A DNA stretch of 27,634 nucleotides from JAYEJW01 sp034716535 (GTDB lineage: Bacteria > Pseudomonadota > Gammaproteobacteria > Chromatiales > Chromatiaceae). Positions 8,083 through 16,649 of this stretch are shown here, in pieces. Both the position numbers and the translations under genes were made by a program. The stretch lies in contig JAYEJW010000499.1 of the NCBI GenBank assembly GCA_034716535.1, forward strand, positions 1 through 27,634, read 5' to 3'. Under the pieces are notes generated by a model. It ran no database searches. It was not told where the DNA came from and saw only the letters and a program-made list of their open reading frames with translations. Position 1 is the first letter of the stretch. Each line of letters starts with the position of its first letter.

Positions 8083-10575
8083 TCAGACCTCGACCGTCAC
8101 GGGCTTCACATGCCAGATGTTGTCGCAGTAGTCCTGAATGGAGCGGTCGGACGAGAACTTCCCGATCCGCGCCACATTGAGGATGGACATGCGGTTCCAG
8201 TGCTCGGGATCGCGGTAGGCGTGGCTGACCTCGGTCTGGCGGTGTATGTATGACTCATAGTCCGCCAGGACCATGAAGGGGTCGTGGTGGATCAGGTTGT
8301 CGGTCAGCGGCCGGAAGAGCTCCCTGTCACCGTGGGAGAAGAGGCCCGAGTTGATGAGGTCGATGGCCGATTTCAGCTCCAGGCTGTCGTTGTAGAACTC
8401 CCAGGGACGGTAGCCCTCAGCCTGGATCTGCTGCACCTGCTCGGCGGTGAGGCCGAAGAGAAAGAAGTTGTCCTCACCCACCTCCTCGCGAATCTCCACA
8501 TTGGCGCCGTCCAGGGTGCCGATGGTGAGCGCACCGTTCATTGCGAACTTCATGTTGCCGGTCCCGGACGCCTCCTTGCCCGCCATCGAAATCTGCTCGG
8601 AGAGGTCCGCCGCGGGGTAGAGACGCTGGCCGTTCTTGACGTTGAAGTTCGGCAGGAAGGCGACGCGCAGGGTGCCGTTGATCTGGGGGTCCTTATTGAT
8701 CACCTCGCCCACGGCGTTGATGAGCTTGATAATCAGCTTGGCCATGTAGTAACCGGGCGCCGCCTTGCCGCCAAAGATGAAGGTACGCGGGGCGATGTCC
8801 AGGTTGGGGTTCTGCTTGAGGCGCTGGTAAAGGGTGATGATGTGCAGCGCGTTCAGGTGCTGGCGCTTGTACTCGTGGAAGCGTTTCGCCTGGATGTCGA
8901 ACATGGATTCGGGATCTGCCGTCACGCCGGCATTGCTGGCCAGCCAATCGGATAGGTCACGCTTGGCGGCGGTCTTGACCTTCCGCCACTCGGCGTGCAG
9001 AGAGCTGTCGTTGGCGTACTTTTCCAGATCCCGTAGGCACGAGAGCTCGCGGATCCAGCGCTCGCCGCCGCAGCGCTCGGTGAGAAGCGCAGCCAGGCGC
9101 GGGTTGCTCACCACGATGAAGCGGCGCGGGGTCACCCCGTTTGTGACGTTGTGGAACTTGTCCGGCCATAGCTCGTAGCAGTCCTTGAGGATCGTGGATT
9201 TCACGAGCTCCGAATGCATGGCGGCCACGCCGTTGACGGCACGGCTGCCCACGGTGGCGAGGTTGGCCATCCGGATGCGGCGGCCGTTGCCTTCGTCGAT
9301 GAGCGACATGCGGGCGATGCGCTCCTCGTCGCCCATGAAGCGCATCCGGACCTGGTCGAGAAAGCGGCGGTTGATCTCGTAGATGATCTCCAGGTGCCGC
9401 GGCAGCAGCCGCTGGAAGAGATCCACCGACCAGGTCTCCAGCGCCTCGGGTAGCAGGGTGTGGTTGGTGTAGGCGAAGGTGTTGCGGGTAATCTCCCAGG
9501 CATCCCCCCACTCCATGTGGTGCTCGTCCAACAGCAGGCGCATGAGCTCGGCGACCGCCAGGGCGGGATGGGTATCGTTGAGCTGGGTCGCGAACTTCTC
9601 GTGGAACCTGTCCAAGGATCCCGCTGTGCCCAGCTGTAGCCGGATCATGTCCTGCAGGGAACAGGAGACGAAGAAGTACTGTTGCTTGAGCCGCAGCTCC
9701 TTGCCCGCCTCCGGCTCGTCGTTGGGGTAGAGCACCTTGGAGATCGTCTCGGCCTCGATGTTGGCGCGCACGGAGCCATAGTAGTCGCCCACGTTGAAGG
9801 ACTGGAAGTCGAAGGACTCGCAGGCCTCGGCCTTCCAAAGCCGCAACAGGTTCACGTTGCTGACGCCGTACCCGAGGATCGGCGTGTCGTAGGCAACCCC
9901 GTTGACCACCATGTTGGGGACCCACCTGACGCGGAGATTGCCGTTGTCCTTGTAGGGCTCCGTGTAGCCGCCGAACTTGACCGGGAAGCGCAGCTTCGGT
10001 CGGGGCAGCTCCCAGGGGTTGCCGTTCTTCAGCCAGGTGTCGCTCTTCTCCACCTGCCAGCCGTTCTCGATCTCCTGGTCGAAGATGCCGAACTCGTAAC
10101 GGATGCCGTAGCCGATGGCCGGGATCTGCAGGGTGGCCAGGGAGTCCATGTAGCAGGCTGCCAGGCGCCCGAGGCCGCCGTTGCCCAGGCCCGGCTCCTC
10201 CTCCTGCTCCACGACATCCGCGAAATCGAGCTCGAGCTCCATCCCGGCCGCGCGAGCCTTTTCGATGATCCCCAGATTGATCATGTTGTTGACCAGGTGG
10301 GGGCCGAGCAGGAACTCGGCGGACAAGTAACAGACCGTCCGCGCGTGGTTGTTCTTGTAGGTCTGGGCACTCTTGATCCAGCGCTCGAGCAGGCGGTCGC
10401 GCACCGTATATGCCGCCGCCATGTAGAGGTCGTGGGGGGTGGCGACACCCGGGAATCGCCCCTGGATATAGAACAGGTTGTCAACGTAGGCCTGCTTGAG
10501 GGTGTCCTTGGACATGCCGATACGAGTGTGGTTGGGTGCCGGTGCGGCGGACTCGGTGATCTTGGCGATGCTCAT
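8083..10575 (-). CDS. glgP: Glycogen/alpha-glucan phosphorylase
   Basis: An 830-residue enzyme that releases glucose-1-phosphate from glycogen using pyridoxal phosphate. Recognisable features are the N-terminal AAAYTVRDRL region, the 'NGGLGRLAACYMDSLATL' segment, and 'NDTHPALAVAELMRLL' in the middle. The cofactor motif EASGTGNMKFAMNGAL near the C-terminus places the Schiff-base lysine at residue 676. A longer reading frame opens at a GTG at 10599, but the ATG at 10575-10573 is preferred. A strong ribosome site (GGAGGGAGGAA) lies just upstream of the ATG, inside what would otherwise be coding sequence. Length and motifs are normal for the family. No other glycogen genes are adjacent. Its 3' end faces aas. 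Confidence 0.95.
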   Translation of the reverse strand: MSIAKITESAAPAPNHTRIGMSKDTLKQAYVDNLFYIQGRFPGVATPHDLYMAAAYTVRDRLLERWIKSAQTYKNNHARTVCYLSAEFLLGPHLVNNMINLGIIEKARAAGMELELDFADVVEQEEEPGLGNGGLGRLAACYMDSLATLQIPAIGYGIRYEFGIFDQEIENGWQVEKSDTWLKNGNPWELPRPKLRFPVKFGGYTEPYKDNGNLRVRWVPNMVVNGVAYDTPILGYGVSNVNLLRLWKAEACESFDFQSFNVGDYYGSVRANIEAETISKVLYPNDEPEAGKELRLKQQYFFVSCSLQDMIRLQLGTAGSLDRFHEKFATQLNDTHPALAVAELMRLLLDEHHMEWGDAWEITRNTFAYTNHTLLPEALETWSVDLFQRLLPRHLEIIYEINRRFLDQVRMRFMGDEERIARMSLIDEGNGRRIRMANLATVGSRAVNGVAAMHSELVKSTILKDCYELWPDKFHNVTNGVTPRRFIVVSNPRLAALLTERCGGERWIRELSCLRDLEKYANDSSLHAEWRKVKTAAKRDLSDWLASNAGVTADPESMFDIQAKRFHEYKRQHLNALHIITLYQRLKQNPNLDIAPRTFIFGGKAAPGYYMAKLIIKLINAVGEVINKDPQINGTLRVAFLPNFNVKNGQRLYPAADLSEQISMAGKEASGTGNMKFAMNGALTIGTLDGANVEIREEVGEDNFFLFGLTAEQVQQIQAEGYRPWEFYNDSLELKSAIDLINSGLFSHGDRELFRPLTDNLIHHDPFMVLADYESYIHRQTEVSHAYRDPEHWNRMSILNVARIGKFSSDRSIQDYCDNIWHVKPVTVEV

Positions 10576-10792
10576 GGAGATGTTCCTCCCTCCTCTCACG
10601 ATGGGGATGACGGGGTCCGTTATTGTTTACTTCGGCCCCGGGTTTATGCTCTTCAGGGCGCTCGACCCGCAGTGTGACTCGCTCCGACGGATCGGGTCAA
10701 TCACGCGATCCGGTGCGCCTTTCCCTGGCCCATGTCCGCGGTTCTGGTACCCGCTAAATGTTACAAATAGGTTGCGATGGCGGTCTCGGCGA

Positions 10793-11707
10793 CTATCGCG
10801 CCGGCAAGGGCCTGGTTCGGGCGGCGGATATGTGGACAGTGCGCCAGGATGCGAGCGCCTGCTGCCAGAATTCGTCAAGGTTGGCGGGGGACTCTGCGAA
10901 GGGAAGCTGCACCAGGAATCGCCAGGCCTGCAGGAGGGCCGGGAGTGGGTTGCGCGGGTCAACGGGCGCTGCAGCGTCGGACTTGCTGAGCTTGCGTCCC
11001 TCGGGGTCGACGGCCAGCGGCAGATGGGCATAGACCGGGATGGTTAGCTGTAGCGCCTGCTGCAGGAAGATCTGACGTGGCGTGGAGGGCATCAGATCCG
11101 CTCCGCGGACCACATGGGTGACGCCCTGAGAGGCGTCATCGACCACAACGGCAAGTTGATAGGCATGGATACCGTCGGCGCGTTTCAGCACGAAATCGCC
11201 CACCTCGCGCGCAAGGTCCTGGGTCAGCTTCCCTTGGATACGGTCGCGGAAGGCGATGGGTCCGCTCTGGGCGCGTACGCGCAGGGAGCGTGCCCGCCGA
11301 CCGGGTGGCAGGCCGGCGCGACAGGTACCGGGATAGATCGGCCCTTCCTGACCCTCGTGCCCGAGCGCGGTTATTTCGCTTCGGCTGCAGGCGCAGGGGA
11401 AGACTAGACCGTCGCCGCGCAGCTGCTCGAGCGCTTCGGCATAGGCGTCGGTGCGGGTACTCTGGTAGAGGACGGGGCGGTCCCACGCGAAGCCGAAGGC
11501 ATCCAGGGTTCGCAAGATCGCATCACGCGCGCCGGGGACCTCGCGCGTGCGGTCGAGGTCTTCCATGCGTACCAACCACTCGCCGCCGCAACTGCAGGCG
11601 TCGAGGTAGCTGCCGAGGGCCGCGACGAGGGAGCCGAAATGCAGGGGGCCGGTGGGGGAGGGGGCGAAGCGCCCCCGATAGACAGAGGTTCGGTCCGTAA
11701 TCTGCAC
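10793..11707 (-). CDS. gluQ: Glutamyl-Q tRNA(Asp) synthetase (GluQRS)
   Basis: A 304-residue paralogue of the glutamyl-tRNA synthetase catalytic domain that attaches glutamate to queuosine at position 34 of tRNA(Asp). It has the HIGH-type motif in 'FAPSPTGPLHFGSLV' (HFGS at 23-26) and a KMSKS-type 'KLSKS' towards the C-terminus. The zinc site is C105, C107, Y125 and C129. As the family expects, it lacks the anticodon-binding domain of full GluRS. The frame is open further upstream, but those residues overlap dksA and are not GluQRS-like. The GTG at 11707-11705, 25 bp after the dksA stop, gives the normal N-terminus. The dksA-gluQRS order is conserved in gammaproteobacteria, so they are probably co-transcribed. 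Confidence 0.92.
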   Translation of the reverse strand: MQITDRTSVYRGRFAPSPTGPLHFGSLVAALGSYLDACSCGGEWLVRMEDLDRTREVPGARDAILRTLDAFGFAWDRPVLYQSTRTDAYAEALEQLRGDGLVFPCACSRSEITALGHEGQEGPIYPGTCRAGLPPGRRARSLRVRAQSGPIAFRDRIQGKLTQDLAREVGDFVLKRADGIHAYQLAVVVDDASQGVTHVVRGADLMPSTPRQIFLQQALQLTIPVYAHLPLAVDPEGRKLSKSDAAAPVDPRNPLPALLQAWRFLVQLPFAESPANLDEFWQQALASWRTVHISAARTRPLPAR

Positions 11708-11732
11708 GCGCGCAGATGAGTCTGGGGTTGGC

Positions 11733-12167
11733 TCAGCCCCGCTGCTTCTCCCGGATCTCGTCCAGGGTCTTGCAGTCGATGCAGAGGGTGGCAGTGGGCC
11801 GCGCTTCCAGGCGGCGGACACCAATCTCGACCCCGCAGGCCTCGCAATAGCCGTACTCGTGATTGTCGAGTCGGGTCATGCCCTCATCGATCTTCTTGAT
11901 CAGCTTGCGCTCCCGGTCACGGGTGCGCAGCTCGAGACTGAACTCCGACTCCTGGGAAGCGCGATCGTTGGGATCCGGGAAGTTGGTCGCCTCGTCCTGC
12001 ATATGGTGAACGGTACGGTCCACCTCTTCCATCAGGCTCTTTTTCCACGCCAGTAGGATGCCCCTGAAGTGCTCCTCCTGCCCAGGGTTCATGTACTCCT
12101 CGTCCTCGGCGGCTTGATAGGGTTCGAACCCGAACGCCTTCGCACCCTGTTTTTCTGCTTCGCCCAT
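11733..12167 (-). CDS. dksA: RNA polymerase-binding transcription factor DksA
   Basis: A 144-residue factor that enters the RNA polymerase secondary channel and acts with ppGpp in the stringent response. The coiled-coil tip carries the acidic DxxDxA motif (D65, D68, A70) in DPNDRASQESEFSLELR. The C4 zinc finger is complete, with C108, C111, C129 and C132. The ATG at 12167-12165 is chosen because AGGAG lies 7 nt before it; the frame extends upstream, but with no family similarity. gluQRS follows 25 bp after its stop. Length and active residues are those of a canonical DksA. Confidence 0.96.
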   Translation of the reverse strand: MGEAEKQGAKAFGFEPYQAAEDEEYMNPGQEEHFRGILLAWKKSLMEEVDRTVHHMQDEATNFPDPNDRASQESEFSLELRTRDRERKLIKKIDEGMTRLDNHEYGYCEACGVEIGVRRLEARPTATLCIDCKTLDEIREKQRG

Positions 12168-12272
12168 GCACGTTCTCCTGAAGAGACTGCCAATGGTTGA
12201 GGTGGCCGTGCAAGAGGGCGCTGCGAACCGACAGATGCCGCTCCGACGAACCACCGAACTAAAAAACACCTT

Positions 12273-12301
12273 TTAATACCAAATTGGCAAGTGGGCGGCA
12301 A
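12273..12301 (-). promoter_or_regulatory. Candidate sigma-70 promoter for dksA-gluQRS
   Basis: On the minus strand TTGCCG (12301-12296) and TATTAA (12278-12273) are separated by exactly 17 bp, about 105 bp ahead of the dksA start. This AT-rich patch stands out in otherwise GC-rich DNA. Prediction only. Confidence 0.4.
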
Positions 12302-12429
12302 CCAATTTATAGGGCTGCCCGGGGTTCTGTGCGCTCGTACTCAGCCGTCCCCCGTGCCGGCGTGCATCAAAGAGGACGCTGCTGTAGGCTTTCTGGCGGT
12401 GCGGTTACAAGCGGTGCAGGGGGTGTGCG

Positions 12430-13209
12430 ATGTACGGGTTCGAGGCATTGATTTTCGATGTGGACGGGACCCTTGCCGATACGGAGCGAGACGGCCACCG
12501 GCCCGCCTTCAACGCTGCCTTTGCCGAGGTGGGGCTGGACTGGGACTGGTCGGTGGATGTCTACGGTGAGCTCCTCGCGGTCACCGGGGGCAAGGAACGC
12601 ATTCGTTACTTCATCGAGCGCTGGCGGCCGGCCTCTGTGCCCTCGGAGGATCTCGATGGTTTCATCGCCGATCTTCACCGCCGCAAGACCAGGCACTACG
12701 TGGACATGCTGCGCGGCGGGGCTATTCCTCTGCGTCCCGGGGTGCTGCGGCTGCTGCGTCAGGCGCGCGATGCCGGTATCCGCCTGGCCATCGCGACCAC
12801 CACCACTCCCGAGAATGTGAGCACGTTGCTGGAGTGCAGCGGCGAGCCTGAGCTTCCGAGCTGGTTCGAGGTCATCGCCGCGGGAGACATCGTGCCCGCG
12901 AAGAAGCCCGCACCGGACATCTTTCTTCTTGCCCTTGAGAAGCTGGTGCTCCCGCCTCGCTCTTGTATCGCCGTGGAAGATTCGGACAACGGAGTGCGTT
13001 CCGCATTGGGAGCGGGCCTCGACGCCCTGCTGGTGACCGTGAGCTCCTACACGAGAGCTCAAGATTTTTCAGGCGCGGCCTTGGTGGTGGACCAACTGGG
13101 CGATCCGGGCATGCCGATCCATGCCCTGCAGGGATCACTCGGGGGAGCGGACCGGGTCGATCTCGCGGTCCTCGATGCCATGCATCGGCGCGTCTACTCC
13201 GGAAGCTGA
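12430..13209 (+). CDS. cbbY: CbbY-like HAD phosphatase
   Basis: A 259-residue HAD-superfamily phosphatase. The nucleophile motif is 'FDVDGTLADTE' with D10 and D12. The cap region carries 'YGELLAVTGGKERIRYF' (about 45-61), the segment that marks CbbY. Motif II is the threonine run T123-T126, motif III is K158/K159 in 'AKKPAPD', and motif IV is 'EDSDNG' at 183-188. In photosynthetic and chemoautotrophic bacteria CbbY removes phosphate from xylulose-1,5-bisphosphate, a RuBisCO inhibitor, so it would suggest a Calvin cycle; no other cbb gene is nearby. The alternative is a related sugar-phosphate phosphatase. ATG start with a GC-rich ribosome site (GCAGGGGG). It is followed after 3 nt by the aminotransferase. 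Confidence 0.8.
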   Translation: MYGFEALIFDVDGTLADTERDGHRPAFNAAFAEVGLDWDWSVDVYGELLAVTGGKERIRYFIERWRPASVPSEDLDGFIADLHRRKTRHYVDMLRGGAIPLRPGVLRLLRQARDAGIRLAIATTTTPENVSTLLECSGEPELPSWFEVIAAGDIVPAKKPAPDIFLLALEKLVLPPRSCIAVEDSDNGVRSALGAGLDALLVTVSSYTRAQDFSGAALVVDQLGDPGMPIHALQGSLGGADRVDLAVLDAMHRRVYSGS

Positions 13210-13212
13210 CCG

Positions 13213-14397
13213 GTGAGCGCCACTTCATCAGGTCTCGCCAAGCGGGCCTGCGCGGTCGAGCCCTTTCACGTCATGCGACTGCTGGCTCGGGCACGGGAGC
13301 TGGAAGCGGCGGGGCGTACGGTCGTGCACATGGAGATCGGGGAACCGGATTTTCCCACACCAGGGCCCATCGTGGAGGCGGGGCAGCGGGCGCTTGCGGA
13401 GGGCAGGACCCACTACACCGCGGCGCGAGGTCTTCCGGCGCTGCGTGGGGCAATCTCGGAGCACTATCGTCGGCGTTTCGGCGTGTCGGTCGATCCGGAG
13501 CGGATCCTGGTCACCCCGGGTGCGTCCGGGGGCCTGCAGTTGCTGCTCGCCGCTCTGCTGGACCCGGGCGATGCGGTGCTCATGGCCGATCCTGGATATC
13601 CCTGCAACCGCCATCTCGTGCGGCTTCTGGGAGGGGTGCCCCGGCCTTTGCCGGTGGGGCCGGACACGGATTACCAACTCACCGTCGATCACCTGGACCT
13701 GGCAGATCGGTCGGATCTGCGAGTCGTGATGGCGGCGAGCCCCGCCAATCCAACGGGGACGCTGCTCCGCGGGGACGAGCTGGCGCGACTCTACGCTGCG
13801 GTACGGGAGCGCGGCGGAAATCTGTTGGTAGACGAGATCTATCAAGGATTGGTCCACGACGGAACCGATCAGACTGCACTTGCCTACGGCACCGAGGGGC
13901 TGTTCGTCGTCAACAGCTTCTCCAAGTATTTCGGCATGACAGGCTGGCGCCTCGGTTGGGTGGTGGCCCCTTCTGCATGTGTGGATACCCTCGATCGTCT
14001 GGCGCAGAATCTCTTTCTTGCGGCCCCCACGCCGTCACAATACGCGGCGCTTTCCGCCTTCGAGCCCGACACCTTGGCGACACTCGAAGCACGGCGGCGG
14101 GAGTTTCAGCGGCGGCGGGATTTCCTGCTGCCGGCCCTGACCGATCTCGGGTTTCGATTTCCCGCGCGGCCCCAAGGGGCCTTCTATCTGTACGCCCGCT
14201 GTGATGACCTGACGGAGGACAGCGAGGATTTCGCCGCGCGGCTCCTTGAGCAGGAGGCGGTTGCGGTCACGCCGGGACGGGATTTCGGCGCCAACGAGCC
14301 GGAGCGCCATCTGCGATTCGCGTACACGACGGGGATGGACGCGCTGCGAGAGGGTGTGCGTCGGATCGCGCTGTTTCTCGACGATATCCGATCCTGA
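13213..14397 (+). CDS. Pyridoxal-phosphate aminotransferase, class I/II
   Basis: A 394-residue fold-type I aminotransferase. Visible signature residues are the 'EIGEPDFPTP' N-terminal motif (41-50), 'YTAARGLPALRGAI' (68-81), N179 in 'SPANPTGT', D207 and Y210 in 'VDEIYQGL', the cofactor lysine K238 in 'NSFSKYFGMTGWRLGW', and R246. The donor and acceptor cannot be read from the sequence; aspartate, alanine or succinyldiaminopimelate transaminases all look like this. The GTG start at 13213 lies 3 nt after the phosphatase stop, so the two are almost certainly in one operon, although no biochemical link between them is obvious. No truncation is seen. Confidence 0.88.
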   Translation: MSATSSGLAKRACAVEPFHVMRLLARARELEAAGRTVVHMEIGEPDFPTPGPIVEAGQRALAEGRTHYTAARGLPALRGAISEHYRRRFGVSVDPERILVTPGASGGLQLLLAALLDPGDAVLMADPGYPCNRHLVRLLGGVPRPLPVGPDTDYQLTVDHLDLADRSDLRVVMAASPANPTGTLLRGDELARLYAAVRERGGNLLVDEIYQGLVHDGTDQTALAYGTEGLFVVNSFSKYFGMTGWRLGWVVAPSACVDTLDRLAQNLFLAAPTPSQYAALSAFEPDTLATLEARRREFQRRRDFLLPALTDLGFRFPARPQGAFYLYARCDDLTEDSEDFAARLLEQEAVAVTPGRDFGANEPERHLRFAYTTGMDALREGVRRIALFLDDIRS

Positions 14398-14527
14398 GCG
14401 CGAACATTCATGAGTATCGTCGGTTACCTGACTGCAGACTCGGCCCGCCCCTGTCGCCGCAGCAGATACAGGATGTCGTGGGTAGGAAGCTGGTCGTGGA
14501 TGTGGCGACAGCGCCTTCGTCTTAGGG

Positions 14528-15493
14528 TTACTCGGCCCCGCGGCAGCTGCCTGCGTTGCACTTGACGAGATAGGTCTGGCCACCCTCGCAGTAGACGCGG
14601 TGCATTTCATACTCCGGCTTCTTCTCCAACAACAGCGCACCTCCTCCGGCCAACTGGCAGCCGCGGACTCTGGCGTAGTGCTCCGCGTAATAAGCCCAAA
14701 CGCCGGTGTCCGACGGCTCATTCAAGACCAGCATGTTCTCCGCCGGATCCGGCGGCGTGTAAGCTGCCGGCTGCGTGGACGCACTCGTGGAGACCGGCGA
14801 AGGCGTTGGCTCGGTGGAGGCCGTCTCCACCGGCCCGGCTGGTGCTGGAGCGGGTGACGGGTTGTCTTGCCACGCAGTGCCCACGCCGGACGCGGGCTGT
14901 GTCGCCCAACCGGATTCCGCGACCGGCTCGCCTTCCTCCAAGGACGATCGGTTCTCCGCGTCTGATTCGCCCGGTGTCGGCCCTGGGCTCGGTAGCGGCG
15001 GCGTTGCCGAGGCGACGCGCCATCGGCTCTCCTCCCATGCCATCCGAAGCGAGGTTAGAGAGCGCAGCAAGTCATCCCTGTAACTTTCCGTGAAATCTTG
15101 TCTTTTTTCTTCCTCCGTTCCCATGTTGCTGATCACGCTTGCCTTCAGCACCACGTCCACCCCCTGGTCGCGCTCGAAAAAATCCGTTTGCACCTCCACC
15201 AATGACGGGGCCTGTGTGAGACTTGCGCCCTCCACGACCGTCTCCGCGGCGGCGGCGTTGAGGCGCCGCTGAACCACCAACCTGTTATCGGTGGACTTGG
15301 TGATCTTCCACCCCTTGCTCACCGCCGATCCCATGGCCACCGCCTTGGCCTGCTCCACCTCCGCCCCGGCAAGAAAGGTTTGCGGCTTATTCGGGTCGTA
15401 GTAAGCGCCGGTGGACGTAGGACCCGTCGCGCATCCTGCGAACATCCCCGCGAAGGCCAACGCAATCAAGTTGGAAAGGAAATACCTGTTCAC
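14528..15493 (-). CDS. Lipoprotein of unknown function with Pro/Ser/Thr-rich linker
   Basis: A 321-residue exported protein that I do not recognise. A signal sequence ends in a lipobox (MFAGC, lipidated C21). Residues about 30-160 form a first domain, with a 'VSKGWKITKSTDNRLVVQRR' segment and an aromatic/acidic patch near 104-110. Residues about 162-250 are a low-complexity linker rich in proline, serine, threonine and alanine. The last 70 residues are a small domain with four cysteines (C279, C302, C312, C317) that could form disulphides in the periplasm. The start is a GTG at 15493 behind a G-rich stretch. The two-domain-plus-linker layout suggests an envelope-anchored protein whose C-terminal domain reaches outward. 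It is monocistronic, with the aminotransferase gene converging on it. Confidence 0.65.
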   Translation of the reverse strand: MNRYFLSNLIALAFAGMFAGCATGPTSTGAYYDPNKPQTFLAGAEVEQAKAVAMGSAVSKGWKITKSTDNRLVVQRRLNAAAAETVVEGASLTQAPSLVEVQTDFFERDQGVDVVLKASVISNMGTEEEKRQDFTESYRDDLLRSLTSLRMAWEESRWRVASATPPLPSPGPTPGESDAENRSSLEEGEPVAESGWATQPASGVGTAWQDNPSPAPAPAGPVETASTEPTPSPVSTSASTQPAAYTPPDPAENMLVLNEPSDTGVWAYYAEHYARVRGCQLAGGGALLLEKKPEYEMHRVYCEGGQTYLVKCNAGSCRGAE

Positions 15494-15646
15494 CGCCTAC
15501 CCCCCGAAGAACCACTCTCTTGGAGCCCTCATCGGTAACTCCACGTAAGAACATTGCCAATGGCAAGATCCTACCACAGGAGACTTCCCGCTCCCTGGCT
15601 CGATCAGTTCTCGAGGTCCGGCGGGGTGGGCGTGACGTGCGCCCTA

Positions 15647-15889
15647 TCAGTTCGTAACCGGCTGGTTGGGGAAGACGTGTAATGAGACGACGGCAGGGAT
15701 CTGCTGGCGCGCATTGCGTTCCTGCGCCTTCATGTCGTCACGGGCACGGCTGAGGTCGCGCATCATCTCCTGCTCTTGATCGGGCACCCATACCGCCATG
15801 CCGTCGTAACGGCCTGTGTCGAACAGGTTGTTCCCGACGGTGCGCCGGTCTTTGAGGCGTTCCTCACGGCCCGAGAGGCACCTCGCGGC
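15647..15889 (-). other. Orphan open frame overlapping the 3' end of the NifX-like gene
   Basis: An 80-codon frame overlaps the last 26 bp of the NifX-like gene in another frame and reads on to a TGA at 15647. The encoded sequence looks protein-like: a 'NNLFDTGRYDGMAVWVP' stretch, then a charged helix with many E, D, R and Q, then 'VVSLHVFPNQP'. The only ATG (15799-15797) would give 50 residues and has no ribosome site. It could be the tail of the NifX-like protein displaced by a frameshift, or a remnant of a downstream gene. Confidence 0.35.
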
Positions 15890-16235
15890 TCAGGCGGACA
15901 GGCGGATTGGGTGGCAGCTTCTCATCGAGCCAGAGGGCGACGGCGGTATGGGGATCAGGCTCCGACGTGAGGTGAACGTGTGTTCCCCTCCTCTCCAAGA
16001 GATCGAGACAATCGGCGTGCGCCTGGTTGGCGATCACGACCATGCCGTCGATGGGGTGGAAGCTCGCTTCCTCCCTCAGGAGGTCGTGATAGGCCGGACA
16101 GTTGGACGGCAGCTCGAAATATTTCTCCAACCGGGGCCGCTCACCCCTCTTCGCTTCGAACAGGAGAAACCGCCGAGCTTTTTCCACAACACCGGACAGG
16201 GAGCGAAAGTCATCGCTGACGACCGCAACTTTCAT
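15864..16235 (-). CDS. NifX/NifB-C-terminal-like small protein
   Basis: A 123-residue protein that looks like the dinitrogenase iron-molybdenum cofactor biosynthesis family (NifX, NafY and the NifB C-terminus). It starts 'MKVAVVSDDF', continues 'SLSG...KARRFLLFE' at about 12-27, and has 'FHPIDGMVVIANQ' near 59-71. The end of the domain reads 'LLERRGTHVHLTSEPDPHTAVALWL'. Members bind metal-cluster precursors, and many occur outside nitrogen fixation, so the role here is open. The usual HxGR-type segment is replaced by 'SGVVEKARRF', which may weaken cluster binding. The ATG overlaps the stop of an upstream reading frame (ATGA), a sign of translational coupling with something now lacking a start. 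Confidence 0.6.
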   Translation of the reverse strand: MKVAVVSDDFRSLSGVVEKARRFLLFEAKRGERPRLEKYFELPSNCPAYHDLLREEASFHPIDGMVVIANQAHADCLDLLERRGTHVHLTSEPDPHTAVALWLDEKLPPNPPVRLSREVPLGP

Positions 16236-16402
16236 GAATTTCCTCCGAGAGCTTCAGTATTCCCGCCTCTCCCCCGGGAACCCGCGTTAGCTGGTGTCGA
16301 CGACACCTCCGCGCGCCCCGCACAGAACGACTTGGCTGCCTCGACCTCATGGCTGACGACCGGCAGCGGGTCAATGTGGATGTCAGTCTCACGCTCCTGT
16401 CT
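16232..16402 (-). pseudogene. Startless reading frame coupled to the NifX-like gene
   Basis: A 56-codon frame with no ATG, GTG or TTG ends in a TGA that overlaps the NifX-like ATG. It includes 'DIHIDPLPVVSHEVEAAKSF', which reads like real protein, then a glycine/arginine-rich end. It is most simply the 3' remnant of a gene once coupled to the NifX-like gene. I cannot name the family. Confidence 0.35.
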
Positions 16403-16436
16403 TCACTTCAGATGGATACCTCGAGCCGGGTACCGG

Positions 16437-16649
16437 TCAGGTGTTCGAATACAAGAACGTTCGTGTCGAGCGTTCTTCCGTTTCCCAGTTGCAGCGCTCG
16501 ATGAGGTGCTCCAGCGCGCGAGAGACGTTGGTATGGCGGTCTGGGGCATAGACATCGCGCCTCTGCCAATGCGTTTCGGCCTCGTATGCAACGAGCGGAA
16601 ACCCCTCTCGGCAAAGCTCCCATATCGCCTGTGCTTGACTACTGGTCAT
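16437..16649 (-). CDS. Small hypothetical protein, 70 residues
   Basis: An ATG at 16649-16647 follows a good ribosome site (GAGGTG, 6 nt ahead) and opens a 70-residue frame beginning 'MTSSQAQAIWELCREGFPLV'. It contains 'HWQRRDVYAPDRHTNVSRALEHLIERCNW', with several charged and aromatic residues and no signal peptide or membrane segment. I do not recognise it. It lies just upstream of the startless frame and the NifX-like gene on the same strand. Near its end another frame reads 'VLVFEHLTGTRLEVSI', which also looks protein-like, so the true C-terminus may be displaced by an indel. It may be a real small cytoplasmic protein or the surviving start of a longer one. Confidence 0.4.
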   Translation of the reverse strand: MTSSQAQAIWELCREGFPLVAYEAETHWQRRDVYAPDRHTNVSRALEHLIERCNWETEERSTRTFLYSNT

